Assembly (NCBI GenBank): GCA_030248215.1
Contig: JASANG010002239.1
Span: forward strand, 1-64,000
Length of the DNA stretch: 64,000 nucleotides
Source: Enoplolaimus lenunculus
Lineage: Eukaryota; Nematoda; Enoplea; Enoplida; Thoracostomopsidae
Direction of reading: 5' to 3'
A program made the translations under genes and the position numbers. Below are positions 35,068-46,457 of the stretch, piece after piece. The first letter of the stretch is position 1. Each line of letters starts with the position of its first letter. The notes beneath the pieces are model-generated. The model did no database searches, was not told the origin of the DNA, and saw only the letters and a program-made list of their open reading frames with translations.

Positions 35068-36202
35068 ACTAGAATGAAAAGTGCCCCGATGTGGTCATAG
35101 AAAACGATATGTTGCGGGTGTTGTAAGATTTTTAGTTGAATACCGCCTGCATTACAATTTCCATGCATGCGTATAAAGTTTTAAAGCTAGATTAATTTGA
35201 TGCCAATCAGCGTCCTCCCGAAACATGACACAACAATACTATAGAATTAATAAAAGTTAAATCATTCAGTTTGATTGACTGCGTAACGGAAACATATCCG
35301 CAACGTTCTATGACAGCGGCCAAATAGACATGTTTTCGGGTCTAGCCATTTTTCAGCTGCGCTCACCGCCACGTACGGTTAAATTTTGATCCACTGTTTC
35401 GAGATATTAAAATAAGAAATGAATACTAATTTTGTGTTTTAAAAATAGTATATAAATAGAAATTAAGCGTAAAATGCTGATGACTCAATAATAAAAACGT
35501 GTTTGTTCGTCATTGGGTCAATGTAAACAACAGGAACGGATCAGTATTATAAGCATATTCCTAATCCTAAGCCTAAGCATAAGCGTTAAAATGAGCCTAT
35601 ACCTAAGCCTAAGCCTAAGCGTAAGAATGAGCATAATCCTAAGCCTAACCCAAACAAAAAATTAGTCAAAACTTCAAGCTTATTCTATTCTAGTCCCACA
35701 AATAAACGTTCCACCCCTGATCTTTACATGGGCGGTCAATTGGAATACAACGCAGATTTCGTCAGCAAAGTTGCAAATGTTTCGTTACGTAATCACTCAA
35801 ATATTTTAATGTTTTAAAAGTTTGCTAAAATCTGGGTACCGTTTAGTCAAGTATGGAGAGGGCACTGTGCGGTACAAAATTTATACAGATCCAAAACTTG
35901 ATGGGTTATCGTTCTATAGCCTCGTCGGGACACTTTACCATCTATTGTGACTTTTCTCCGATAAAGTTGCGGACATGTTTTCGTTACGCAGTCAATCAAA
36001 CTGAATGATTTAACTTTTATTAATTCTATAGTATTGTTGTGTCATGTTTCGGGAGGACGCTGATTGGCATCAAATTAATCTAGTTTTAAAACTTTATACG
36101 CATGCATGGAAATTGTAATGCAAGCGGCATTCAACTAAAAATCTTACAACACCCGAAACATATCGTTTTCTATGACCACATCGGGGCACTTTTCATTCTA
36201 GT
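35068..36202. mobile_element. Foldback element with about 237 bp arms
   Basis: Left arm 35068-35304 (ACTAGAATGAAAAGTGCCCC...) and right arm 35966-36202 are near-perfect complements. The 660 bp centre holds a family A MITE and a diverged partial copy of the inner arm (35770-35940). Confidence 0.88.
35515..35733. mobile_element. MITE A copy inside the foldback
   Basis: GGGTCAATGTAAACAACAGG to GATCTTTACATGGGCGG. About 12 GCCTAA variants. Confidence 0.8.
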
Positions 36203-36648
36203 ATTATTATGTGTTATGAAGCTTTGAATGAGTTGTACAATACACCATTTTGAAGGTAATGATCTCTATATAAAAAATCTGCAAACCGTTTCCATATTGT
36301 TTTACGTTGTTAACTTTTTGACGTGAACAAACGAAAACGGACAATTTTGCGTATTAGTGACGCTAGTTCTCACATTGTTTGCTAAACTGTGACACTTTCG
36401 CTTAATTGGGCCACAGCAATCAATTGTCACAATTGGTCTAATTTTATAATGTTTGAGTGTTACAATTAGGCTATAACTATATTTTTCATGGATTCAGCGC
36501 ACATGTGCACATTAGTGTGATGGATCAAGTCCATGCTTCCGGCAAAGTCTACTAATAAGTTGTGTAACTAAGTTATGTTTGTTGAATCGAACTAAACGCT
36601 TAGTAATTTTTTAGTGACATATCTATCCTGCGTAAATATACATACTAA

Positions 36649-36880
36649 ATGGCAAGAACTAAAAACGCTTACCGTCCAAAACCTAATTCTGGTTTGAAAA
36701 TAGCGAGGAACGGAACAGTGCAGAAAAATGTAGCGAAGAAAGCCCAGTTTAAAAAAATTCGAAGACAACAGTGGGAGCTGTCAAGTTTGCAAACTGCAGT
36801 AACCGAGGTTGAGAGGCAGGTCAAGGATATGTTTGTTTCCTGTGATACAAGTAGCGTAGATAAACGAAGGCAAATACTAG
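36649..36880 (+). CDS. Candidate exon 1 of a pogo/Tigger-derived gene
   Basis: The ATG at 36649 opens 77 codons ending in phase 1 at CTAG|GTATGC. The N-terminus MARTKNAYRPKPNSG is basic; its first residues ARTK equal the histone H3 tail start, probably by chance. The rest is basic, then helical (LSSLQTAVTEVERQVKDMF). No domain is recognised in this exon alone. The link to the exon at 38492 rests on matching splice phase and distance, with a foldback element sitting in the intron. It could instead be an independent small ORF. Confidence 0.4.
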
Positions 36881-36906
36881 GTATGCGGAGTATATAATTT
36901 AAACTA

Positions 36907-37755
36907 GGTAAAAGTGCCACTAGAAGGGCAGATTGTGATATGTTTCGCTTGAAGCATGTAAAAGAGTTTAAACAAGGGTTAGTTAGACCATACATCAGTA
37001 GGTAATGCTTATAACATTAGCTCCATAACTTCTATGAAAATAGTTGTCATCTATATCTTTGACGGCTGTCTTTCAGTGTTAACACGCTTGCGCTCAGTGA
37101 AACAAGAAACATGTGGCCCAGCGGACATCACCTATCAGCTTAATTTTAGCGTTTGTTGGGTTTTACTATGTTCCGTTTATAAGTGATCTAACCAGCATTC
37201 TTCATTGGAAGAGGATATTTTTGGAGTTTTAAAATATTATGTTTCTAAAACTTGATTAGTAAATACTTCAATCTTGCAAGACTACAAATTGCGTCTATTG
37301 ATTATCGAATAAAAAATTTGACGTACACGTGCTCGACTATTTTAGCTATCTTTACCATGACAATTTGATAACGTGAAGTCGAGAGCTAAATATTTCAAAG
37401 AACATGTTCTGCTGGCGCTCAATTGAGATAACTTTTAAAAAGCAACTGACTGTTATACGAAAGGCATGTTGAGAGTTGTACTTTAGAACGCCTTGAAAAC
37501 CCATCGTGTCAATTTATAGCTTAACACATGAAAGTTCGTTGGGCCCATATGTTTCCTGCTTCACTGACCGCAAGCGTGTTAACACTGAAAGACAGCCGTC
37601 AAAGATATAGATGACAACTATTTTCATAGAAGTTATGGAGCTAATGTTATAAGCATTACCTACTGATCTATGGTCTAACTAACCCTTGTTTAAACTCTTT
37701 TACATGCTTCAAGCGAAACATATCACAATCTGTCCCTTCTAGGGGCAATTTTACC
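36907..37755. mobile_element. Foldback element with about 210 bp arms
   Basis: GGTAAAAGTGCCACTAGAAG at the left matches the complement of the right end (CTTCTAGGGGCAATTTTACC). Left arm runs to 37119, right arm from 37537. TA lies outside both ends. It falls within the candidate intron of the pogo-derived gene. Confidence 0.85.
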
Positions 37756-37764
37756 TATAGTTTC

Positions 37765-37905
37765 TTTGTTTTACATGGGATACTGTGCGGTTTTATGCTA
37801 AGTCTACTCCTAAGCGTACGCCTAAGCCTAAACAAAATATAAGTCTAAAGCGCACACTTGCTCCATTGCAATCCACCAAAAAGCAGCCTGCTCTAAGCTA
37901 TAATG
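37765..37905. mobile_element. MITE A fragment
   Basis: Has CTAAGCGTACGCCTAAGCC and the AGTCTAAAGCGCACACTTG block. Poorly preserved ends. Confidence 0.5.
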
Positions 37906-38491
37906 CATGGGAGGTTATTACAAAATGTTACTGTCTGAGTTAGTAATTTCAGTAGAACAAACATTGCAGTGACACGTAATCTATTGCACGTTGTGATTAG
38001 CATCACACAATAATATCGACTAGCTATGGTAATTACGTATTTGTAATACAATTTTTCGAAAAATTACAAAAATCAAACTTTTAATAACAACTTAGATGAG
38101 ACGTTTAGCTGTCCAATTTGTGTATGGTGTCGAAGCGGCTAGTTAGGATATTCTATGCGTAAAATACCTCATTCCCGCTCTGCTTTCCTGCAGAGAACAT
38201 TCTGCAAAACTTTCAAAAAGCGTGCATTCTCGAGACTTGAAACATATATTGAAAACACTACCGTGTTTCAATGATACGTTGTGTAACATAGCGTATATTT
38301 TAACAACGCTGTGTTTTATACGGTATGTAGTTACCGTTACGCATACAAACGAACTATAGCTATTAGTCGATTTGTAGAATTGTGAAAAAAAGACAGTTTC
38401 AATATGATTTTGTCACATCTGTAGGCAGTTTCTTCTGGCTTTCATCTCGTCATATTTGTATGGTAACCCTTTGGGCGTACTTTCGTCTCAG

Positions 38492-39230
38492 CGTATCTGT
38501 ATGTATGCACGCCTTTCGATGAGATGCAGTGTAAAATCTTTCGACTTTTAGAAAAATTCCGCGGTCTCCGTTGCATAGCAGATGCGCACGGCATTCCATG
38601 GACAACGTTAAGAAAACATTGGATTGCTGGAACTGAATTACGCATGGTCGGTAGCGGTCGCAAAACAACAATCAGTGAGAGCGATGAAAATGGTCTTTGT
38701 GAACTGATGTCAGCTCCAGCACAACGGATTTCTTTTGACAGTGTACGACGTTCGACGTCTCGCATATGATTTTTGCGAACACAACAAAATAGTACACAAT
38801 TTCAATCGTCACCGCGCTATTGCGGGATGGAAGTGGTGGACGAATTTTCGTAAAAGGCATCCGGAACTAGTGTCGCGAAAACCTAGTAACACACCGGTGA
38901 ACAGGGTGCTTGGTATTGAAAAATCAAGAATTCCAGAATATTTTCGGCAATTTAAACCATTATTCGAACAATTTGGCAAATCACCGAGCCCCGGAAAGAC
39001 AACGAAGGACAAAAGTATAACTGTTTCACAAATCTCCGGCAAAGCTTAATCGGTCGAAGTCGATATGCGGAGGGTGTAAAGTGGATTGCAAACATGACAA
39101 ATCAGGTCATGAATGGGTCCAATGCATGGAATGTCAAGTTTGGGAACATGAAAATTGCGGGGGAAAAGCACAAACGGGGCGTTTTTGCCACGCGTGCGTT
39201 CCAACGATATTGAACCTGCTTCAGAAATAA
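38492..39230 (+). pseudogene. Pogo/Tigger transposase remnant: HTH domains fused to a PHD finger, DDE core missing
   Basis: From an acceptor-like CGTCTCAG (ends 38491) the frame gives a psq/CENP-B type helix-turn-helix (KFRGLRCIADAHGIPWTTLR). A frameshift near 38745 leads to VRRLAYDFCEHN and AGWKWWTNFRKRHPEL, the Tc5/CENP-B DNA-binding part typical of Tigger elements. Instead of the DDE domain, a short Lys/Ser linker follows, then after another frame change near 39030 a full PHD finger: CGGC, CMEC, H, ENC, CHAC with the Trp of HEWVQC, ending at 39230. Animal pogo-type transposases often carry such a C-terminal zinc finger, so the DDE segment was probably deleted. The two frame changes argue for a relic; a host gene would need unseen small introns. 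Confidence 0.8.
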
Positions 39231-39330
39231 TTTATTCAAATCACAAACTCATACAGTTTTAATAACAATTTGGTGTTTTGGCTTCCTATAATTCCAGTAT
39301 TCTATTCTATATTTGCTCAATATTCTCGGC

Positions 39331-39510
39331 CGATGGATAGAACAGGGCTGGAACAGTGATATAAGCAGATTCCTAAGCATAATAGCCTTGGCGTAAGAGT
39401 AAGCCTGTGCCTTAACCTATGTCTAAGCCTAAGCGTATGTAAAAAAATTAGTTCAACAGCTTACTCTATTGGCTGCATTTTCGAAAGACTACGTTCTGAA
39501 AGATGAGTCG
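39331..39510. mobile_element. MITE A copy (39.3 kb)
   Basis: GGCCGATGGATAGAACAGGG start, GCCTAA variants, decayed right end. Confidence 0.7.
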
Positions 39511-39904
39511 TACCTTGTGTCACAATTGGGGGTTAAAGTGTTACAATTGGGAAGCATATATGTTACAATTTGGAATATCGCAACTAGTTATACATATGTT
39601 CGATGGTTGAAGTGTCATAATTGCGCAGGTTTACTATATACATAGGCCAACATCGTTGTGGTCTGGGTGAGTAGATTAAAAAATTCGAAAACTACCAAGA
39701 TAAGCCATGCTGCTCTGAGTAAGAGTCGAAGAGGTCGTATTTTTTAAGCACTCAGAGTCCAGAAATACGGGTCAGAACAAAATATTTCACGGTGAAAATA
39801 CAACGGCATGACACTGGCTGACAGAGGCATAACGAAAATAGTCTATGATTTGGGTCGACGATACTTTCATTTATAACTGCAAAAGATTTAGGTTTACTGT
39901 AGTT

Positions 39905-40065
39905 TAGGCCAATGTAGAACAGTAGTACACGCATATTCCTAATCCTAAGCGTAAGAATGAGCTTAAGCCTATTAGAGTAAACCTAATCGAAAGAATTAGT
40001 GTAAAGCTTACGCTTACTCTATTCAGAGCCACAAGAATCCGTAAGCCACTGATTTTTACATGAGG
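39905..40065. mobile_element. MITE A copy (39.9 kb)
   Basis: GGCCAATGTAGAACAGTAG to CTGATTTTTACATGAGGC, short core. Confidence 0.7.
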
Positions 40066-40369
40066 CTGCATGTGGAATAATAATTTTTTTCAGCACAAAC
40101 AAAATTCAGCTAATTCTAAGCTTTGGTACTTCGCAGTTGGATCTGTGAACTGTTTTTGGTGACAATTGGCAGAATATTTTATTTTAATATTTTAAATAAA
40201 AATGAATTTTTTCACTTCAAACGACCATTTTTAAAAAGTGCATATAATTTGGATAAAATCGGAACTTATTTCAACCGTCCGTTTAAAAGTTGACACAGGA
40301 ATGAAAAAACCAAATAATAAATCTATTGGATTACAATTCCAATTGCGTACGGGGTAAAATTCATTGTTA

Positions 40370-41023
40370 AGTTTGGTAAATTTATGGTTAAAATTGGTAA
40401 ATTCAGGGTTAAAATTGGTAAATTCAGGGTTAAAATTGGTAACTTCAGAGTTAAAGTTTGTAGATTTGGAATTAAAATCGGTAAATTCAGGGTTAAAATT
40501 GGTAAATTCAGGATTAAAATTGGTAAATTTCGGGTTAAAGTTTGTAGATTTGGAATTAAAATCTGTAAATTCAGGGTTAAAATTGGGAAATTCAGGGTTA
40601 AAATTGGTAACTTCAGGGTTAAAGTTTGTAGATTTGGAATTAAAATCGGTAAATTCAGGGTTAAAATCGATAAATTCAGGGTTAAAATTGGTAAATTCAG
40701 GGTTAAAATTGGTAACTTCAGGGTTAAAGTTTGTAAAGTCAGAATAAAAATCGATAAATTCAGGGTTAAAATTGGTAAATTCAGGGTTAAAATTGGTAAA
40801 CTCGTAGTTAAAATTGGTAAATTCAGGGTTAAAATTGGTAAATTCAGGGTTAAAATTGGAAAATTCTGGGTAAAAAGTGGTAAATTCAGGGTTAAAATTG
40901 CTAAATTCAGGATTAAAATTGGTAAATTCAGATTTAAAACAAGTAAATTCAAGATTAAAATCGGCTAATTCAGTGTTGAAATTGGTAAATTCAGGGTTAA
41001 ATTAGTAAATTCAAAGTTAAAAT
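40370..41023. repeat. 21 bp minisatellite, about 31 units, with 84 bp higher-order repeat
   Basis: The unit is GGTAAATTCAGGGTTAAAATT. Because 21 is a multiple of 3, several frames on both strands stay open as heptad repeats (VKIGKFR, LVNSGLK, LPILTLN). A variant unit (TAGATTTGGA) recurs at 40461, 40545 and 40629, exactly four units apart, then a related one five units later. No start context, splice site or codon bias suggests a protein. Confidence 0.92.
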
Positions 41024-41130
41024 TGTACGCAAAAGGTGAACTTTTATGAGAAATTTTATAGATAAAATAAATTTTCACATTTTTGTTTCGTTTATTAGTG
41101 AATGTTAATATATTGATTGTTAGTTTTTGT

Positions 41131-41184
41131 CTGTCTGTCTCTTTGTTTGTTTGTTTGTTTGTTTGTTTGTTTGTTTGTTTGTTT
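41131..41184. repeat. (TTTG)n microsatellite
   Basis: About ten GTTT units preceded by CTGT units. Confidence 0.95.
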
Positions 41185-41694
41185 AGACACTTCTATTTGC
41201 CATTTTATTACTTCTCTAAAACTGCTCTTTTATCCTGAACATATCACGAAGTATTATATTAATGTTTGTGTCAAATGAAACCATTGTTGCTCTTCTTAAG
41301 ATCATTTTATCACCATTTAAAGCAATAGTTTTTTTCTTATTTACACAACATCTGCGCAACTTTTCATTATCTTAAAAACGAGAAAGTAACACAATATATT
41401 TAAAAAATGAAAAACATTTTCTCTTGAATTTAATAAAACTAAATGATGTTTTGTACGGTCAGTGAGGTTTGCAACTGTGGCGTTTAGGTGGAAGGAGGTC
41501 CATCTAAACTCAATGTATGGTGCCTTACCATGATTAAGAAATGACATAATTTTTTTAAATGTATATATACATATATATGTATGTATGTATCTATATTTTA
41601 CATATATATTTAAAGCTGGAATGTTCACGTATTTTGGGTACTATTCCTAGAGGCGAATTTTAAAATTTGTGACAGGGTGCGGGCTGGCTAATAT

Positions 41695-41925
41695 TATGTA
41701 ACGAAAAACTGTAAAATAGGGTCCTGATAGTTTTGTCACCAAAAAATTTCTTCAGGAAAAAATTTCAAGGTTATATCAAAATTTCTGAGGTTAAAAATTG
41801 TAAAAGACCATATCATTGGTTTACAAAAAAAGTTTCTGGGGGGAAAACTATGGTACAAACCATATCGTTTTATCACCAAAAAATCTGTCGGGGGAGCGTA
41901 CGTCCCCACTCCCTCTGGATCGTGG
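41695..41925. mobile_element. Fragment of the hAT-like element seen at 19150, inverted
   Basis: Shares TCACCAAAAAATTTC blocks and ends ...GGGGAGCGTACGTCCCC, as in the copies at 19150 and 54315. Confidence 0.5.
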
Positions 41926-42119
41926 TTTCTTTATGCAAATTAATGTTCGACTTGACTAGTGGAATTTAACCCCTTCTCACATTGAGTTGCCTGTAAGCAA
42001 CTCAGCGCAGTGTATATACGTTAAATAGTATATATCGCACCGTATTTAACAATTGCAACACGTATACATAGTACTAAATCGCCACAAGACGTGAGAGCTC
42101 CATCGGGCTCAAGCGTCAA

Positions 42120-42184
42120 GCTCCTATAGCTGAGTGGTAATGGCATACGCCTCCCACTCCAGTCACTGGAGTTCGATCCTAGCA
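42120..42184 (+). other. tRNA-like sequence, probably a SINE head
   Basis: TAGCTGAGTGGTA fits a pol III A box and GAGTTCGATCC a B box, at tRNA spacing. The cloverleaf is imperfect (acceptor stem does not pair fully), so a working tRNA is unlikely. Confidence 0.5.
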
Positions 42185-42993
42185 TAAAAGTATGTCTCAA
42201 GGGAAATAGAAAATATTCATGTGAGAAAATGGTTAAAGACAATTTGACAGTTTGCTACTGGTAATATTTCTGAGTTTTAAAATTATTGCTAGCTCCCTTT
42301 GGTTCGACGGGCTCAAATTGGATGTTTGGAAACATTTCCGTGGCATGCAAATATTTAGCCTGTATTTGCGTAAAGCTGCATTCAAATTTACGGTTGCAGA
42401 TGCAATAAAGTTTTTGCAAACGCGATCATAATAAACGTGCGCAATGCTAATAATAACTGAATATGCTTTATAAGGCAAAATGTATTTTTTAAAATCAAAT
42501 TTGATTGCAGATTGATCGCTGGAAATAACGTGACGCTCAAGTATGCAAAATTTTTCAAAATGTGTCAATTCGAGTAGTGAGCAGACATTGTTTGCGCTGA
42601 ACCGGAACGTTTTTATGCTGACTTGCAATCGAGACCGCTTAATCTTAGACTATTTTTTGCATAGGTTTTGGCTTATGTTTAGGCTTAACAGTCATACGAA
42701 TATGCTTATACTACTAAAACTTGCAGATACAAACTATTCATTAAAAATTGTAGCTAGGAAAGAAATTTAGTTCACAACTGTGAATAACCATGCAAGCTCA
42801 CTCAATTTATTGCAGCCGCTTACTCATTGGCTGGTGAACAAATGCGAGTTTTACGAGCAATTTCAGCTGCAAGATCTCGCCTTAAAAACTTGCGCGTGTG
42901 AATAGGGTTAAGAAAGAATTTAAACAAAATTAACGAAAAGAAATTTTGTAAAGAATTTTAACTCAATCTGATAACTAATATTATGGAGTCATC

Positions 42994-43367
42994 GTCCAAT
43001 GTTAGTTTTAGGGGCATAACAGTAGATTAAGCGTATTACTAAACCTAAGCCTAACCTAAGCGTTGCAAAAATGAATTCCTAAGCCTAATCTAAGCAAAAA
43101 ATGTAATCTAAAATCTAAGCCTTCTCTTTTATACACACAAAAAAGTATTTTTCTGTAGCAATTCTGAAACGTAACAGGACAACGTTTATTTTCAGTCTAT
43201 ATTTCAAAACTTTTTTGAAAACTTTTCTGTTATAACAGAAATACTTTTCACGTGCACCTTGCTGATCGCATTCTTTTAATGTAAGAAATTTTTTCTTAAA
43301 TATCAGAAATATTATTTTGAGTGTAGACACACCACAAACCTGGACGCCCCTTAAAGAAACATGGACC
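42994..43367. mobile_element. MITE B copy split by a MITE F
   Basis: GTCCAATGTTAGTTTTAGGG to AAAGAAACATGGACC. The block that reads TTTATAGACCCACC elsewhere is interrupted at TA. Confidence 0.88.
43134..43323. mobile_element. MITE F copy 2, nested, TA target
   Basis: CACACAAAAAAGTATTTTTC to TATTTTGAGTG, with TA on both sides made from one TA of the host MITE B. Confidence 0.88.
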
Positions 43368-44221
43368 GAGACAAATATAGTATTATCCTATATATCATTG
43401 TTCTTTGAATTTTTGTTGCGTTCTTTCACTTTAAACTATTTCAATTATTGTTGACTTTTATGGTTAATTATGCAAACATAATTGCAGCGAGGATGAAGCA
43501 GAGTGTACCGTGCAGCCTAGTGTCAAGCTTTTACCGTCAAGCCCTGATGGTGAACTCATGTTCGCATCTTTGGTAAAACATATATTAGCCCACTGCGTAG
43601 CATTTTATCTTCAAATGACTTGAGAAACCCTTGAGAACGAATGTCAAGCTCTTAGCAGTGACGGTAAACGCTGTTCAAACTTGAGCAATTAGTTCAGTAC
43701 CTGATTTCAGCTTAGATTTTTGTTAAAAGTTCAATATTTCGTTCGAAAAGTTGCTAGAACAATGATTCTAAAATGTTGCGAACATGGCCACTATGGCTAA
43801 GGCTAATTCTAAGCAAACACCTTTGCTTAAGTCTATATTTGAGCCTAATCCTAAGTGTAAGAGCTTTTTCGTTTCAAAATCCGTCCATCTGTCTATATCG
43901 ACTATGGGTAGGCTGTTTTTTTAATTAATATAAGGCCCAATTATTTTACGCTATATGGTTGTGCAAGAAATGAATACAATAGCTTTGAAGGTATATTTAT
44001 TAAAATATACTTGTCTCAAACTGGCTTTGTTTCTGAAACCCTACTTTAGTACGACTTAATACTTAAATTCGTGATAAATCACTACATTAACCATTTTGTC
44101 GTCTTTAAATCCGTACTTAACGTAAATACTTGAAATAACTCACTAAATTTAATGAATTGCAGACTAACAGTTCTGGTATACTAGTCTTGGTTCAATTTAG
44201 GTTTAGTCTCATCGAACCTCC
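43368..44221. other. No gene; a GCCTAA-type scrap at 43800-43870
   Basis: Nothing else recognised. Confidence 0.4.
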
Positions 44222-44417
44222 GACCCATTTGAAAATCAGGGGCGGAACGTTTTTCTTTGGAACCAGAAGAGTAAGCTTAATGGGTTAGACTAATTTTTAT
44301 GCTTGGCTTAGGGTTCGGCTCACGAATAGGCTCATTCTTGTGCTTATGTTTAGGCTTAGACTTAGGCTTGGGCTTAGGAATATGCTTACTGTTCCGCCCC
44401 TGTTCTTTACATTGGCC
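44222..44417. mobile_element. MITE A copy, 8 bp duplication 7/8
   Basis: GACCCATTTGAAAATCAGGG to TTCTTTACATTGGCC. Flanks GAACCTCC and GAACTTCC. Confidence 0.9.
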
Positions 44418-44772
44418 GAACTTCCTTAGCAAAAACTAAATTAATGGTTTTCTTGTATGGCACTGCCATATGATCTGCAATTATTTGTTGTTGTCCAAAC
44501 AGTTAAGTATTCAATTAAGCCGTGAGTTAAGCAAGTACTTAAACAAAACTTAAATAAATACTTAAGATTTCAGAAACCCAGCCAGTCTTACTGAAGGAAT
44601 CATACGGGCGAAGACGTTCTCGGGCTTCGAGTACATTGGACTCCTTAGTCAGACCATTTTTCAGCGACACCGAAAGCATTTTAAGTTTTAAAAAGTTACT
44701 CTATGTACCCTGCTATAAATTACACTTTAGACCAACATTAACACTTTAGTGTTTTTTTGGGGGAGGGTTGTT

Positions 44773-44845
44773 ATGTCCAGCCTGGAATCGAAACCGTGCC
44801 TCTCGCTTGCAAGGCAGACATGCTTCACACTACATGACTAGCCTG
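44773..44845 (-). other. tRNA-Ala-like sequence, probably a SINE head or tRNA pseudogene
   Basis: On the minus strand an A-box-like TAGTCATGTAGTG, an anticodon arm CTGCCTTGCAAGCGAG (TGC at the anticodon position) and a B box GGTTTCGATTCC are in order. Stem pairing is incomplete. Confidence 0.45.
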
Positions 44846-44883
44846 TGATATCACAACGTCAATTGCACTACCATATTACCGCG

Positions 44884-45150
44884 AATTAAACGTTTATTTG
44901 TCTTGTAATAAAAGCTTGAGCAACAATGCAAGTTTACAATTAGGAATGTACTTTCAAAACCTAAATACTATGCGGTAAAGTTTGGAACTCAACTGTATTT
45001 GGTCCTGGAGTCATTGTTACACTAAAATTAGTAATAATTGAATTTTATGGACTCTAAATTAGGATTTAGGAACTCTATCCGTTTACAGACTTTATCAGGG
45101 ATGCAGACTCGTATTGATTGAGACTCATAACGGGAACCCCCTCTTATCAT
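44884..45150. mobile_element. MITE D fragment
   Basis: Central part of family D (GGAATGTACTTTCAAAAC, GGTCCTGGAGTCAT, AACTCTATCCG). Both ends are lost. Confidence 0.7.
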
Positions 45151-45396
45151 TTTATGTATCATGTACGAAACATTTTGTAGCGATCACCAACTGCTATAAC
45201 AACATATTGCGCCAATCGCCTGTCAGACCCAGAGACGTAGAGAATTTGAGGGGACATAAGACCTTCCGAATCATGTAGAAAAACGGGAGGAAGATATTTT
45301 CGAAGACTTTTACACTTGCACTGCTGCGCATAGAGAGGTAGTGCTTAGTACGTACAGTTTAATAGGTGATTGGTACACGACATATATTGTTGACAG

Positions 45397-45575
45397 TAAA
45401 TGATCAGGGGCGGAACGTTTTTCTGCGGAACTGCAATGCAGTAAGTAAGCTTAATAGTACATTTTTTTGTTTAGGTTTTAATATGAGCTCCTTCTTACAA
45501 TTAGGTTTAGGCTTAGAGTTAGAAATATGTTTATACTACTGTTTACACTGCCCTGTTCGTTTACATTCGGTGTAA
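45397..45575. mobile_element. MITE A copy (45.4 kb)
   Basis: GATCAGGGGCGGAACGTTTTT near the left and CCCTGTTCGTTTACATTCGG at the right. Core much eroded. Confidence 0.7.
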
Positions 45576-45702
45576 AACCTTTATCACCAACGGATAGATC
45601 TATACCTTAGCCATTTAAAACCTAGACTCAAAATAAATTTTGTTTTCTTGTCATTTTCTACTTTGAGTGATACGTGTTTCTAAACCCGTTGAATATCGTC
45701 AC

Positions 45703-46457
45703 TCAGGTATTTGTGCCAGCTTTCGAACCGTCGCCAGTGCGCGTCAACGATTCAATGATCGAATTAATGTCATCTTCGCCAGGTTTCAGAGCGTTCCAAA
45801 CATTGCGTTTGATTTGATAGAACGCAATCGCAACTGCACGCGGTGCAATTGCAATTTTCACCCATCGTCGTAGGTTTTCGACTGCTTCATCAGCGGCAAT
45901 AAATATCGCCGTGTTCGCTCGATCGCGGCCGTGTTCGAATATGTCGATGAATTTGTCAAGTTGACGCAACAAAGCGGTGACGTCTTTACCTCCGCCGAGT
46001 GTTTGTCTTGCGATATGCTCCAGATCTTTTCGTAGACGCTGGATCAATTCATCGTATTCACGAATAAGAATTGTTCGTTTAGCATCACCGCCCTGTTCGA
46101 CGAGAAGTTTGTCGATTTCGGCGTCCGCCAGTTTCAAATCGAGCGATTGCACTAGCGCCTCACGTAATTGTTTGATCAACTCGTCAGATACTTGACGCAG
46201 TTTGTCGAACAGCTCGCGAACGCTTTGGCGAAACGTTTCCACACGCGGAATTAGAGCGTCGACAGCATGATTGGCGTGGCTTTCACTGGTTACAGACTCA
46301 AAAATCACCTGTTTAATTGCGACTTGTAGCCATGTAATTAGTTTTTCGTTCGTCAAAACGTAGCGTTTGTCGTAAAATTCGACACGCGACGCCCGCAAAA
46401 TGTCGAATGACTGATCAATTTTGGCAACGATGGCGTCGTTGTCGACGCTCAACCCAT
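45703..46457 (-). CDS. Secreted helical protein of unknown family, exon 2
   Basis: This 755 bp exon gives 250 codons plus stop. It starts at a strong acceptor: CTAAC branch-point-like sequence (46485-46481) followed by GTTATTCCAG. The open frame continues further upstream but has no Met and is intronic. The protein is almost entirely amphipathic helix, with charged and Leu/Ile-rich stretches (SVRELFDKLRQVSDELIKQL, IREYDELIQRLRKDLEHI) and one Gly-rich turn (TLGGGKD). No cysteines remain in this part after the splice, and no family is recognised. Together with exon 1 at 48184-48259 it makes a 276-residue secreted protein. The 1.7 kb intron holds at least four MITEs. Codons are more GC-rich than the surrounding DNA, supporting a real gene. 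Confidence 0.82.

Noticed and set aside
40323-40968. Long open frames on both strands (127, 194 and 209 codons)
   Set aside because: They arise from the 21 bp unit length of the minisatellite; no start context or real protein features.
40370-41023. CRISPR array
   Set aside because: Units are contiguous with no unique spacers and the DNA is animal.
45967-46195. Plus-strand Ser/Arg-rich ORF
   Set aside because: Antisense shadow of the helical protein exon.
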